Shown here one piece after another: positions 1 to 8,539 of a DNA stretch of 64,000 bases. Origin of the DNA: Bosea sp. (in: a-proteobacteria). Its GTDB lineage: Bacteria; Pseudomonadota; Alphaproteobacteria; Rhizobiales; Beijerinckiaceae. The position numbers were made by a program, and so were the translations under genes. The stretch lies in NCBI GenBank assembly GCA_023910605.1, contig JAAVVV010000001.1, positions 3,028,698 through 3,092,697 of the forward strand, given 5' to 3'. The number at the start of each line of letters is the position of its first letter. The stretch's first letter is position 1. The notes beneath the pieces were generated by a model that did not search any database, had not been told where the DNA came from, and saw only the letters and a program-made list of their open reading frames with translations.

Positions 1-152
1 CGCTCTGCATGCGGGCCATGGCGGCCATGGGCAAGGCCAGGGGCCGCTTCACCTCGCTGCCCTTCGCGGACGGCTGGACGAAGCATCGCGATTTCCCCGC
101 GCCGCAGGGCGCGACATTCCAGGAACGCTGGAAGAAGGAGCGCCGCTCATGA
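1..152 (+). CDS. lutB: LutB-type iron-sulfur protein, C-terminal end (partial)
   Basis: Only the last 49 codons are in the window; the reading frame is open from the left edge to a TGA at 150-152. The tail (TSLPFADGWTKHRDFPAPQG, then TFQERW) matches the C-terminus of LutB/YkgF, the ferredoxin-like subunit of the LutABC L-lactate-utilisation complex. The stop overlaps the ATG of the next gene (ATGA), as expected for translational coupling with lutC. Product name rests on this short tail plus the lutC neighbour, so the assignment is good but indirect. Confidence 0.75.
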   Translation, partial: LCMRAMAAMGKARGRFTSLPFADGWTKHRDFPAPQGATFQERWKKERRS

Positions 153-820
153 GCGCCCGTGACGAGATCATGCTGTCCATACGCCGTTCGCTCGCCGTGA
201 CGGGCAAGGAGGCTCCGCGCCGCCAGGCGGTCGATGAGCGCATCGATCGCGCGCCCCGCGGCGTGGTGGTGGAGCGCAGCCAGCTCACGGGCGAAGCGCG
301 CCTCGCCCTGTTCCGCCAGATGGCGGAGGCCACATTCGCCACCGTCGTCGCAGTGGACAGCGCGTCCGAGGTGCCGGGCGAGGTGGCCAGCTATCTGCGG
401 AATCACAACCTGCCCGCCACGATCCGCATGGGCGATGATCTCAGGCTGAAGGCCATGCCCTGGCAGTCCACCGCCCTCGATATGGCGAGCGGCCCCAGCG
501 ACGGGCGCGACCTCAACAGCGTCTGCTATGCCTTCGCAGGCGTGGCCGAGACAGGCACGCTCGTGCTCACATCGGGCTCCGCCAACCCCACCACGCTCAA
601 TTTCCTGCCTGACAACCACATCGTCGTGGTCAACGCGCGCGACATCGCTGGCGACTATGAGGAGATGTGGACACGGCTTCGCTTCGCCACCGGCAAGGGC
701 GAGATGCCGCGAACGGTCAATTGGGTCACAGGCCCTTCGCGATCGGGCGACATCGAGCAGGTGCTGCTGCTGGGCGCGCACGGGCCGCGCCGCGTGCACA
801 TCATCCTCGTGGGCAACTAA
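149..820 (+). CDS. lutC: LutC/YkgG family lactate utilisation protein (LUD domain)
   Basis: 223 aa, one LUD domain over nearly the whole length. Diagnostic segments are GVAETGTL (residues 131-138), PTTLNFLPDNHIVVV (147-161), GPSRSGDIEQ (195-204) and LGAHGPR (208-214). LutC is the third component of the LutABC system that oxidises L-lactate to pyruvate in the cytoplasm; its exact chemical role in the complex is less clear than that of LutA/B. The start is the ATG overlapping the lutB stop by 4 nt, so the two are co-translated. No terminator is obvious before the convergent regulator gene that ends 33 nt downstream. Confidence 0.9.
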   Translation: MSARDEIMLSIRRSLAVTGKEAPRRQAVDERIDRAPRGVVVERSQLTGEARLALFRQMAEATFATVVAVDSASEVPGEVASYLRNHNLPATIRMGDDLRLKAMPWQSTALDMASGPSDGRDLNSVCYAFAGVAETGTLVLTSGSANPTTLNFLPDNHIVVVNARDIAGDYEEMWTRLRFATGKGEMPRTVNWVTGPSRSGDIEQVLLLGAHGPRRVHIILVGN

Positions 821-853
821 GCGCCGAGCCCCGGCCGGCGCCCTGCGCGGCGA

Positions 854-1471
854 TCATTCCATCACCGCGGCCTTCAGGATGCAGACCATGCTGGCCTCGC
901 CCGGCCCCTCGCTGATGCAGCGCACGGTATGGGGCCGGTCGCAGCGATAGCGCAGCGTCTCGCCGGCCCTGGCCCGCTGGATCACGCCGGCCACATCCAC
1001 TTCGAACTCGCCGGAGGTGACCGAGAGGCACTCGACCGAGCCGCGCTGATGGCCCTCGGATTCGAGCTGGCCGCCCGTCTCGGACGAGACGGCGTACCAT
1101 TGCAGCCATTCCACCGTCTTGATCCAGCCGACGATGGCCAGGCGCATCTTGCCATCTTCCGAAACGAGGATGGGCGTGTCGGCCTTGGTCGACTTCTCGA
1201 TGAAGGCCTCTTCCTCGGCGTCGGACAGCACGCGCTCGATCGACACGTCGAGCGCCTGCGACAGCCGCCAGATGGTGGCGAGGGTCGGGTTGGTCTCGTT
1301 GCGCTCGATCTGGCTGATGATCGACTTGGCCACGCCCGATTGCTCCGCCAACTCCGAGAGCGACAGGTTGTAGGCCTTGCGCAGGCGCTGGATCGTCTTG
1401 CCGAGATTGCCCGAGATGATCTGCGCGCCGCTCTCCAGCTCGCGGGGCTTGTCCTTGATCTCGATGCCCAT
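854..1471 (-). CDS. XRE-family transcriptional regulator with C-terminal cupin domain
   Basis: 205 aa. An HTH of the Cro/C1 type spans about residues 24-82, with the recognition-helix stretch VAKSIISQIERNETNP at 47-62, followed by a cupin-like beta domain from about 100 to the end. This architecture is common in regulators of small-molecule uptake or catabolism, where the cupin senses the ligand. It lies 180 nt downstream of, and on the same strand as, an MFS and an EamA transporter gene, and converges on lutC; either could be its target, but no operator was recognised. The specific ligand cannot be inferred. Confidence 0.85.
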   Translation of the reverse strand: MGIEIKDKPRELESGAQIISGNLGKTIQRLRKAYNLSLSELAEQSGVAKSIISQIERNETNPTLATIWRLSQALDVSIERVLSDAEEEAFIEKSTKADTPILVSEDGKMRLAIVGWIKTVEWLQWYAVSSETGGQLESEGHQRGSVECLSVTSGEFEVDVAGVIQRARAGETLRYRCDRPHTVRCISEGPGEASMVCILKAAVME

Positions 1472-1651
1472 CAGGCCTCCGTTTCGTCGTGTCGCGCCCG
1501 CGGCGCGGTCACTGCCCCGCTGTCCGTCAAAACGAACATGCGTTTGTCATTAAGGACGAACCATGCCCGCGATGGCGGCTGGGCGCAAGCCTTGGCGCGG
1601 ATCGAACGAGGGGAGCCGCAAGCGGCTCGACCAAGCACGCGAGCCTGCTGT

Positions 1652-2869
1652 TCAGGCCCCCGCCCGGCGCAACATCGCCCCCAGCGCCACCACGGCGACG
1701 AAGGCGGCCAGCCCGCAGGCAGCCATCACGCCCAGCGCGACCGGCGCGCCCGCGCCATCGATGAGCAGGGCGAAGGCCATGGGCGACAGCGCCTTGGCCG
1801 CGAGCGTCGGCGCGGCGACGGCTCCAAGGGTGCGCCCGTAATTCTCGCGTCCCAGCAGCCCCAGCACCATCACGCCACGTGCGATCGTGACAAGGCCGTT
1901 CGATATCCCGTAAAGCACCGCGAACGCGAAGACGCCGGCCATGGCCGCGCCCGCGAACAGCAGCGCCGTGAAGGCCAGCGGCAGCACGCCGGTCGCGACA
2001 TAGCCCAGCCTGAGCACCGGATAGGCCCCGCCAAGCGCCAGTTCCACCAGCCGGCCTGCCGATTGCGATGGGCCGATCAGCGTGCCGACCGCAACGGCCT
2101 GCGCTTCGGTGAGGCCCAGCGCGGCCAGAAGCGTGGTGATGTGCACCGACATGCCGTTGCTCACCAGCCCATGCAGCATGAACACCAGCGCCAGGAGGGC
2201 GATGACCTTGCCCCTGAGCGCGGCCGGCGCGCTGCCATGGGCGCTGCCGGAGGCCCCGCCCGCAGGCGCGGAGGGCGCCTTCTCTGGGCTGAGGGCTAAA
2301 TGAAGCGCCGCGCACACGATGGCGTTGAGGGCGGCATAGACGAAGCACAGGCTGCGCCAGTCCATGAACGAGAGCAGCCACAGCCCCAGCGGCCAGAACA
2401 CGGTCGAGGCCAGCCCGCCCGCAAGGGTGAGCATGGTGATGGCGATGCGCGCCCGCGGCCCGGCGATGCGCGCCAGCGAGGCGAAGGCCGGATCGTAAAG
2501 GCTGCCCGCCATCCCGAGGCCGATCACCAGGTAGGCGGCGTAAAGCGCCAGCGGCGTCGTCGACAGGCCAAGCATGAGATAGCCCAGCCCGCCGATGACC
2601 GAGCCCAGGGCCATCACACCGCGCCCGCCCTTGTGGTCGATGACGGCGCCGACGCGCGGCGCGACGAGCCCCGAGGTCAGCATGGCGAGCGAGAACGCGC
2701 CGTAGATCAGCGTCTTGCTCCAGCCGGTCTCGGCCATGATGCGCGGCCCGATCAGGGTGATGCCGTAAAACAGCGTGCCCCAGGCGATGATCATGGTGAT
2801 CGACAGCAGCACGAGCGCCCCAACGGCGGCAGGCGGCCAGCCCTTGAGCGAGAAGCTGGCGAGCTTCAC
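1652..2869 (-). CDS. MFS transporter
   Basis: 405 aa, with about 12 hydrophobic segments, e.g. ALVLLSITMIIAWGTLFYGI near the N-terminus. The start is a GTG that overlaps the stop of the upstream EamA gene (GTGA, 2866-2869); this start leaves a short charged N-terminus (VKLASFSLKGW) before TM1. An open frame continues upstream to 3298 but there it only runs antiphase through the EamA gene. The first half resembles the monocarboxylate-type MFS branch; substrate unknown. Probably an operon with the EamA gene, transcribed toward the XRE-cupin regulator. Confidence 0.85.
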   Translation of the reverse strand: MKLASFSLKGWPPAAVGALVLLSITMIIAWGTLFYGITLIGPRIMAETGWSKTLIYGAFSLAMLTSGLVAPRVGAVIDHKGGRGVMALGSVIGGLGYLMLGLSTTPLALYAAYLVIGLGMAGSLYDPAFASLARIAGPRARIAITMLTLAGGLASTVFWPLGLWLLSFMDWRSLCFVYAALNAIVCAALHLALSPEKAPSAPAGGASGSAHGSAPAALRGKVIALLALVFMLHGLVSNGMSVHITTLLAALGLTEAQAVAVGTLIGPSQSAGRLVELALGGAYPVLRLGYVATGVLPLAFTALLFAGAAMAGVFAFAVLYGISNGLVTIARGVMVLGLLGRENYGRTLGAVAAPTLAAKALSPMAFALLIDGAGAPVALGVMAACGLAAFVAVVALGAMLRRAGA

Positions 2870-3807
2870 TTGGCCATGGAGGGTCCTGCCTCGCGGTTTT
2901 CGGGGCGCAGCATGCCAAGCTGCTTCTCCCGCCAGATCACGAAGATGCCGGCCGCGATCACCACGCCAGCCCCGATCAGCACGACCTGTTGCGGCATATC
3001 GCCGAACAGCATCCAGCCGAGCGCCACGGCCCAGATCATGGAGGTGTATTCGAAGGGAGCCACCAGGGATGCATCGCCATGGCGATAGCTGACGGTGAGC
3101 AGGATCTGCCCGATCCCGCCGAGAATGCCCATCAGCACTATCAGGCTGGCATCCCACAAGCCCATCGGCATGATCCAGCCGAGTGCCGCCGTCATGAGGC
3201 CAAGGCAGGAACTGAGCGCGGTGAAGTAGAACACGATCGCGCCGGTTGTTTCGGAGCGGGTTAGGCGCCGGACCTCGGTCATGGCCCAGGCGGAGCACAG
3301 CGCCCCGACCAGCCCGAAGGCGGCTCCGGTCGCGGCCCCGCCGCTGGCGACGGCCGCCAGCGTGGACAGGTTGAGGTGCGGCGAGAGCATGATCAGCACG
3401 CCCACGAACCCCACCGCCACCGCCGACCAGCGATAGATGCGCACGGTTTCCTTGAGCACCACCGCCGCCAGCACCACAGCGAGCAGCGGCGACGCGTAGC
3501 CGATGGCCACGGCATCAGGCAGCGGCAGGCTCCCCAGCGAGAGGAAGCCGCAGACCATGCCGCACGCGCCGATGAGCCCGCGCCTGAGATGGCTGCCGAA
3601 GCGCGAGGTGCGCAGGTTGGCAAGAATCGGCCCCTGGAAGCTCAGCCAGATCATCAGCGGAATCAGCGCGAAGAAGGAGCGGCAGAAAATCAGTTGGCCA
3701 ACAGGATAGCGCACGCTCAAGGTCTTCACCACCGAGGACATCAGCGTGAAAGCCAGTGCGGACAGTATCTTCAGTGAAATTCCAAGAAGCGGCTTCAAGA
3801 TCGACAA
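2866..3807 (-). CDS. EamA/DMT-family permease
   Basis: 313 aa with ten predicted hydrophobic segments in two EamA halves. Typical features are the early VKTLSVRYPVGQLIFCRSFF stretch and the ADAVAIGYASP-like loop (PDAVAIGYASPLLAVVLA). Members of the drug/metabolite transporter superfamily export amino acids, metabolites or S-adenosyl compounds; the substrate is not readable here. The stop overlaps the GTG start of the MFS gene by 4 nt, so the pair is translationally coupled. Confidence 0.85.
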   Translation of the reverse strand: MSILKPLLGISLKILSALAFTLMSSVVKTLSVRYPVGQLIFCRSFFALIPLMIWLSFQGPILANLRTSRFGSHLRRGLIGACGMVCGFLSLGSLPLPDAVAIGYASPLLAVVLAAVVLKETVRIYRWSAVAVGFVGVLIMLSPHLNLSTLAAVASGGAATGAAFGLVGALCSAWAMTEVRRLTRSETTGAIVFYFTALSSCLGLMTAALGWIMPMGLWDASLIVLMGILGGIGQILLTVSYRHGDASLVAPFEYTSMIWAVALGWMLFGDMPQQVVLIGAGVVIAAGIFVIWREKQLGMLRPENREAGPSMAK

Positions 3808-3913
3808 ATGGCTGGAGGAGCCCCCCCTCTTAGCCCAGCCACTTCCACACCGGAACCCGCTTTGCGCGCATCAGGGGTGCGCGGTCGCGAACCGCGCCTG
3901 AAGCCCGCCAGCC

Positions 3914-4693
3914 TCAGAAGGCCGAACGGAAGAAGCCGCCATCGATCAGCAGGTTCTGCCCCGTGATGTAGCCGGCCTGCCGCGAGCACAGGAAGGCGCA
4001 CAGCTCACCGAACTCCTCGGCGGTGCCGAAGCGGGCTGCTGGCACGTTGCCCATCCGGATCTTCACAATCTCCTCCACGGTCTTGCCCTGCGCTTCGGCG
4101 AGCTTGCGCGTGGTTCCGCGCAGCCGATCGGTGTCGAACATGCCCGGCAGCACATTGTTTATGGTGACGTTGGCATGGGCGACCTCGCGCGACACCCCGG
4201 CGAGAAAGGAGGTGAGGCCCGCGCGTGCGCCCGAGGACAGGTCGAGTCCTGGCAGCGGGGTCAGCACGCTCGCCGAGGTGATGTTGACGATGCGGCCGAA
4301 GCGGCGCGCCATCATGCCGTCGATGACCCGCTGGATCAGTTCGATCGGGGTGACCATGTTCTGCGTCACGCCATCGAGCATGGCGGCCCGGTCAAGTTCC
4401 CGGAAGCCCTTTGGCGGCGGCCCGCCATTGTTGTTGATGAGGATGTCCACATCCGGCGCCGCAGCGAGCAGCGCATCCTGCCCGGCCCTGGTGCCGACAT
4501 CCGCCGCCACGGCATGCACCTTGACGCCCGTCTCGGCCCTGATCTCGTCGGCGGTCTTTTCAAGAACCGCCTGGTCACGGCCGTTGAGCACCACGGTGCA
4601 GCCTGCCCGCGCCAGCGAGAACGCCACGCCGCGCCCCAGACCGCGGCTCGAGGCGCAGATGATGGCCGTGCGGCCTGCCAAACCCAGATCCAT
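3914..4693 (-). CDS. SDR-like oxidoreductase lacking the canonical Tyr-x-x-x-Lys pair
   Basis: 259 aa Rossmann-fold protein. The cofactor loop reads CASSRGLGRG (residues about 13-22) instead of the usual TGxxxGxG, and the NNAG position is ILINNNGGPPPKG. Where SDRs carry the catalytic YxxxK after the active-site Ser, the sequence reads LDLSSGARAGLTSF: Tyr and Lys are both absent. This matches the 3-oxoacyl-ACP-reductase-like subgroup known to lack the full catalytic tetrad, so the enzyme may use different chemistry or none. It stands alone; neighbours give no pathway. The C-terminus (GYITGQNLLIDGGF) is ordinary for SDRs. Confidence 0.85.
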   Translation of the reverse strand: MDLGLAGRTAIICASSRGLGRGVAFSLARAGCTVVLNGRDQAVLEKTADEIRAETGVKVHAVAADVGTRAGQDALLAAAPDVDILINNNGGPPPKGFRELDRAAMLDGVTQNMVTPIELIQRVIDGMMARRFGRIVNITSASVLTPLPGLDLSSGARAGLTSFLAGVSREVAHANVTINNVLPGMFDTDRLRGTTRKLAEAQGKTVEEIVKIRMGNVPAARFGTAEEFGELCAFLCSRQAGYITGQNLLIDGGFFRSAF

Positions 4694-4830
4694 GGCGAGA
4701 CTCCCTGAATTGCCGGCAGCGTTATCGCGCGGCCTCTCCCGGCACGCCAGCGCAAAGATGCAGGGGGATCATGCAGCAGCGTTGCGGCTCGCGCGCACGC
4801 CCTGGCGCCGCTCAGCTCGCGTCGCCGCGC

Positions 4831-6015
4831 TCAGCTGAAGATGCGGGCCTTCATCACCGCGCTCATCGCGTCGATCTGCGCCAGTGAGGCGCTATGCTCG
4901 GGCCTGCTTTGCTCGTCCTCCGTCAGGGCATCGTCTCGCTTGTCAGGAGACCTGTCCAGCAAGAGATCGGCATCCTCGGGCGGCAGATCGACGTCGGGCA
5001 TGTCGAGATCACCAACAATGAGTTGCGGCTCGTCCCCCGCCATCAGGTCGTGATCGGGACCTGGAGGCGTCGCAGGGACACAGTCCGGCGCTGCTGCTTC
5101 GAACACCGTCTCTTCCGGGCCGAAGGCGATGTCGTCCACGCCATCAGACGCCTGGCTCGCGCCGGGGCAGGTCTCATCCGCCGCGTCCGGCAGCGGCAGC
5201 GCCATCGGCATGGCGGGCTCGCCATCGTGAGGCCCGTCCCTGATCTCGTCGTCGACGATCACGAAATCCACGTCGTTCTGCGTCAGTTCCGCAGAGGCGG
5301 GGAGCATCAGGAGGGCTGACGACGAATCCGCCAGCCTTCCATCAAAGGGCAACGGCGTGACGCCATCGGTTTCAGGGCCTGCCCCTCCAAGGCCTGGATC
5401 GTCGCACCCGGTCCGATCACGCATGGGCGCTTCGGTTGCGCTCCAGGCGTCGATCAGGGCGTTGATGCGCCCTTCGAGGAAGCGCAGCGTGCGCACCACC
5501 TTCTGCGTGCGCTGCGCGGTCAGGTCCTGGAAGGTGCATGCGGCGTAGATGTCGGTGGCCAGCTTGTCGATGCGATCGCAGATGGCCTCGTCATGCTTCT
5601 GCTCGCGCAGGCTCCAGGCGATTTCCTGGATCGCTTCGGCAGCGCTGAGGATGTTGGAGGTGGCCTGCTCGGTGGTCCGCACGATCCCGTCGAGCGCATT
5701 GGTCGCCTGACCGAGGCGTCCGCCTTCCGGGCCATTCTCATGCTGGTCCAGCTCGACCTTGAGCCCGGCGATGGACTTGGCCATTTCCAGCAAGTCGAAG
5801 CGCACCCGCTCCACCTGCTCCATCGCCCGCTCCCCGCCCACGGCGCCTTCCAGCCGCGCCATGGCGCCAAGCAGCATGTTGGTGTCTGCGGTACGGTTGC
5901 GGGCGGCGAATTCGTGCAGGAACCAGCGGCCTCTTGCAGTCTCCATGACGGCCAGCTCGATCGCTTCATAATCGGAAGCCGAAAGCTGGGTGAGTGCGCG
6001 GGGATCTTTAGTCAT
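4831..6015 (-). CDS. CheZ-like phosphatase domain protein with acidic C-terminal tail
   Basis: 394 aa. The N-terminal half (to about residue 195) is predicted helical and carries the CheZ signature TFQDLTAQRTQKVV, with Asp164 and Gln168 in the positions used by CheZ for CheY-P hydrolysis. Residues 200-394 are rich in Asp, Glu and Pro and look disordered. Start chosen at ATG 6015 because it begins the family-like N-terminus (MTKDPRALTQLSASDYEAIE); an open frame runs further upstream into the divergent MFS promoter. No che genes are nearby. Called from the motif only; it could be a scaffold rather than a phosphatase. Confidence 0.7.
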   Translation of the reverse strand: MTKDPRALTQLSASDYEAIELAVMETARGRWFLHEFAARNRTADTNMLLGAMARLEGAVGGERAMEQVERVRFDLLEMAKSIAGLKVELDQHENGPEGGRLGQATNALDGIVRTTEQATSNILSAAEAIQEIAWSLREQKHDEAICDRIDKLATDIYAACTFQDLTAQRTQKVVRTLRFLEGRINALIDAWSATEAPMRDRTGCDDPGLGGAGPETDGVTPLPFDGRLADSSSALLMLPASAELTQNDVDFVIVDDEIRDGPHDGEPAMPMALPLPDAADETCPGASQASDGVDDIAFGPEETVFEAAAPDCVPATPPGPDHDLMAGDEPQLIVGDLDMPDVDLPPEDADLLLDRSPDKRDDALTEDEQSRPEHSASLAQIDAMSAVMKARIFS

Positions 6016-6113
6016 AATGGGCCATGTCCGGAGGGCATGCCGCAGCGTCCGAATCGCTGCTGTCGTCAGTCTCCGCGAAGGATTATTATCATATTGCCGA
6101 TAAAAAAACCTCC

Positions 6114-7388
6114 ATGACCATCGAGCCAGCCTCCCCCGCGGCCGCGGACCCGGCCCTTGTCCGCTGGAGCAGGCGGGTCGATGTGCGCCTTGGCGCGCTC
6201 CAGGCATCGAGCTTCGCCGGCATCGGCATCTACATGCCGTTCATGCCGCCCTGGCTGGCCGCGCAGGGTCTCAGCGACCGGCAGATCGGCGTCACGCTTG
6301 CGCTCGGCATGATCATCCGCATGCTGGCGTCCCAGCCGGTGACGGCGATGGGAGACGGCCGGTGGGGCGCCGCGCGCATCCTGATGATGCTTCAGGGCCT
6401 GAGCGCCGCCTGTTATCTGCTCCTGGCGTGGCTGCCCTCACCGGGTGCGATCATGGCCGCGATGGCGGTCATCGCCCTTCTGGCGGCAGGAATCGTGCCT
6501 CTGGGCGATCATCTCACCACGGCGCAGGTGCGGCTGCGTCCCGCCCTCGATTTCGCGCGCATCCGCCTCTGGGGCTCCCTGGCCTTCCTTGTCGTCAGCA
6601 TCCTGTCGGGGCTGCTCATCTCCCGCCTTGGCATCGCCATCGTGCCCTTCGCGCTGTGCCTGTGCGCGCTTGTGGCCGTGGCGGCCGCCCGTTTCGCGCC
6701 CGAGCACCGCGCCCCGGCCGCAGCCGCAGAAAGGACGGGCGCGGCCGATCCGAACGCGGACACCAAGGCGAGGCTTCTATGGCTCGCCATCATCGGCTCG
6801 GCGCTCGTCAACGCCAGCCACGCCACGCTCTATGGCTTTGGTACGCTGCACTGGCGCTCCATCGGCCTCGACGAAGCCACGATCGGGGTGCTCTGGGCCC
6901 TGGCCGTCGTCGCCGAGATCGCGATGTTCTGGTGGTTCGGCCGACGCGCCTGGTCGAGCTGGTCGGCTGCGGTGCTTTACCTCGCACTGGCCGGCCTCGC
7001 CGCCATCATCCGCTTCGCGGCCATGCCGTTCGCCACCTCGCTGCCGCTCATCGTGGGGTTGCAACTTCTCCATGCGCTGAGCTTCGGCGCGCAGCTCATG
7101 GGCATCATGGCGATCGTGGCGCGGTTGGCGCCGGAGGGCCGCCGCGCGCTGATGCAGGGCCGGCTCAGCGCCGCAAATGCCTGCCTGATGGGCGCTGCCA
7201 CGCTCGTCTCGGGCTTCGCCTATGAGCGGTTCGGAGCGCAGGCCTTCCTCGGCATGATCCCGATGGCGCTGGCAGGCCTCGTGCTACTGCTCATCACGTA
7301 TCGGTTGGCGCGGCCTCTCGCCCTCGACAGTCTCTCCCCGCACGCGCTACCTGTGGGCATGGCGTCGCCTTCCGACGGCACGCCGTGA
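6114..7388 (+). CDS. MFS transporter (MFS_1-like, HcaT/LacY-type)
   Basis: 424 aa. It has the features of the phenylpropionate/sugar permease-like MFS group: an early GIGIYMPFMPPWLAAQGLSD stretch in TM1 and the following loop. ATG 6114 gives a 40-residue soluble N-terminus before TM1; an in-frame ATG at 6024 exists but would overlap the divergent promoter region. The stop is 9 nt before the Mla permease gene, so it is probably the first gene of that operon. A role in lipid transport is not implied by the family; substrate unknown. Confidence 0.8.
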   Translation: MTIEPASPAAADPALVRWSRRVDVRLGALQASSFAGIGIYMPFMPPWLAAQGLSDRQIGVTLALGMIIRMLASQPVTAMGDGRWGAARILMMLQGLSAACYLLLAWLPSPGAIMAAMAVIALLAAGIVPLGDHLTTAQVRLRPALDFARIRLWGSLAFLVVSILSGLLISRLGIAIVPFALCLCALVAVAAARFAPEHRAPAAAAERTGAADPNADTKARLLWLAIIGSALVNASHATLYGFGTLHWRSIGLDEATIGVLWALAVVAEIAMFWWFGRRAWSSWSAAVLYLALAGLAAIIRFAAMPFATSLPLIVGLQLLHALSFGAQLMGIMAIVARLAPEGRRALMQGRLSAANACLMGAATLVSGFAYERFGAQAFLGMIPMALAGLVLLLITYRLARPLALDSLSPHALPVGMASPSDGTP

Positions 7389-7397
7389 GCCGAGCAC

Positions 7398-8537
7398 ATG
7401 TCACAGACACTGGTTTCTCCAGGTTACCGGATCGCCCGCAGCGACGATCGGGCCACCGTCGCGCTGAGCGGCGAGTGGACCCTCGATCATGGGCGGCGCC
7501 TCGAGGCTCTGCTGGATGAGCTCCCTGCCGAACTGGGCGAGGTCCGCCGCGCCGAACTCGATGTAGGCGATGTCGGCCGCCTCGATACGCTCGGGGCCCG
7601 TGTCATCGACCAGATCGCCCACAGGATCGGCAGTGATGGCGTTCGCGTGCAGCTTGCGCGCGCGCGGCCAGCCCATGCCACGCTGATCGAGGCTGTGCGG
7701 ACGCGCAGCGAGACGGTGATCCCGCCGCAGACATCCCGCATCGTGGAGATGCTGGCGGATATCGGCCGGGCCGTGGTCGGGGCCGGCTCGGATCTGGCCC
7801 GCGGCATCAGCTTCATCGGCGAGGTGGTCGTCGCCATCGGCCGGGTGATGCTCCGGCCATCGACCTTCCGCTGGGCTTCTTTGGTCAACCAGCTGGAGCA
7901 GATCGCCTTTCGCGGCGCGCCCATCATCATCCTCATCACCTTCCTCGTCGGCTGCATCGTGGCCCAGCAAGGCATCTTCCAGCTCCGGCGCTTCGGCGCG
8001 ACGGCCTTCGTGGTGGACCTCGTCGGCATCATCACGCTGCGCGAATTGGCGCTTCTGCTCTGCGCCATCATGATCGCAGGCCGCTCGGGCTCGGCCTTCA
8101 CTGCCGAGATCGGCTCGATGAAGATGCGCGAGGAAATCGACGCGTTGCGCGTGATGGGCCTCAACCCCGTGGACGTGCTGGTGGTGCCGCGCATCCTTGC
8201 GCTCATCATCGCGATGCCGATCCTCACCTTTCTCGCCTCCATGGCAGGCCTGTTCGGCGCGGGGCTGACGGCCTGGTTCTATGGCGGCATCGCACCCGAC
8301 ACCTTCCTCGCGCGCCTGCAAAGCGTCATCACCACGAAGCACTTCTCCGTGGGGCTGATCAAGGCGCCCTTCATGGCGGTGGTGATCGGCGCCATCGCCT
8401 GCATCGAGGGCCTCAACGTCAAGGGCTCGGCCGAATCGCTCGGCAAGCAGGTCACCGCCTCGGTGGTGAAGGCCATCTTCATGGTGATCGTGGTGGACGG
8501 CCTCTTTGCCATGTTCTTCGCCGCGATCCGGTACTGA
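7398..8537 (+). CDS. mlaE: MlaE/YrbE-type ABC permease with N-terminal STAS domain
   Basis: 379 aa. Residues 1 to about 105 form a STAS-like domain (in gammaproteobacteria this is the separate protein MlaB). From about 150 on is the MlaE permease fold with the hallmark GRSGSAFTAEIGSMKMREEI segment followed by DALRVMGLNPVDVLVVPR. It is the inner-membrane core of an Mla-type transporter that moves phospholipids between the inner and outer membranes. The fused STAS domain is the common alphaproteobacterial arrangement. Two nucleotides separate it from mlaF. Confidence 0.9.
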   Translation: MSQTLVSPGYRIARSDDRATVALSGEWTLDHGRRLEALLDELPAELGEVRRAELDVGDVGRLDTLGARVIDQIAHRIGSDGVRVQLARARPAHATLIEAVRTRSETVIPPQTSRIVEMLADIGRAVVGAGSDLARGISFIGEVVVAIGRVMLRPSTFRWASLVNQLEQIAFRGAPIIILITFLVGCIVAQQGIFQLRRFGATAFVVDLVGIITLRELALLLCAIMIAGRSGSAFTAEIGSMKMREEIDALRVMGLNPVDVLVVPRILALIIAMPILTFLASMAGLFGAGLTAWFYGGIAPDTFLARLQSVITTKHFSVGLIKAPFMAVVIGAIACIEGLNVKGSAESLGKQVTASVVKAIFMVIVVDGLFAMFFAAIRY

Positions 8538-8539
8538 CC

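Noticed and set aside
929-2299. 456-codon plus-strand open frame opposite the XRE-cupin and MFS genes
   Set aside because: Arg/His/Gln-rich translation typical of antisense GC-rich DNA; both minus-strand genes have clear families.
2870-3298. N-terminal extension of the minus-strand MFS protein
   Set aside because: The extension overlaps the EamA gene in another frame and has no similarity to MFS; the GTG at 2869 coupled to the EamA stop is the better start.
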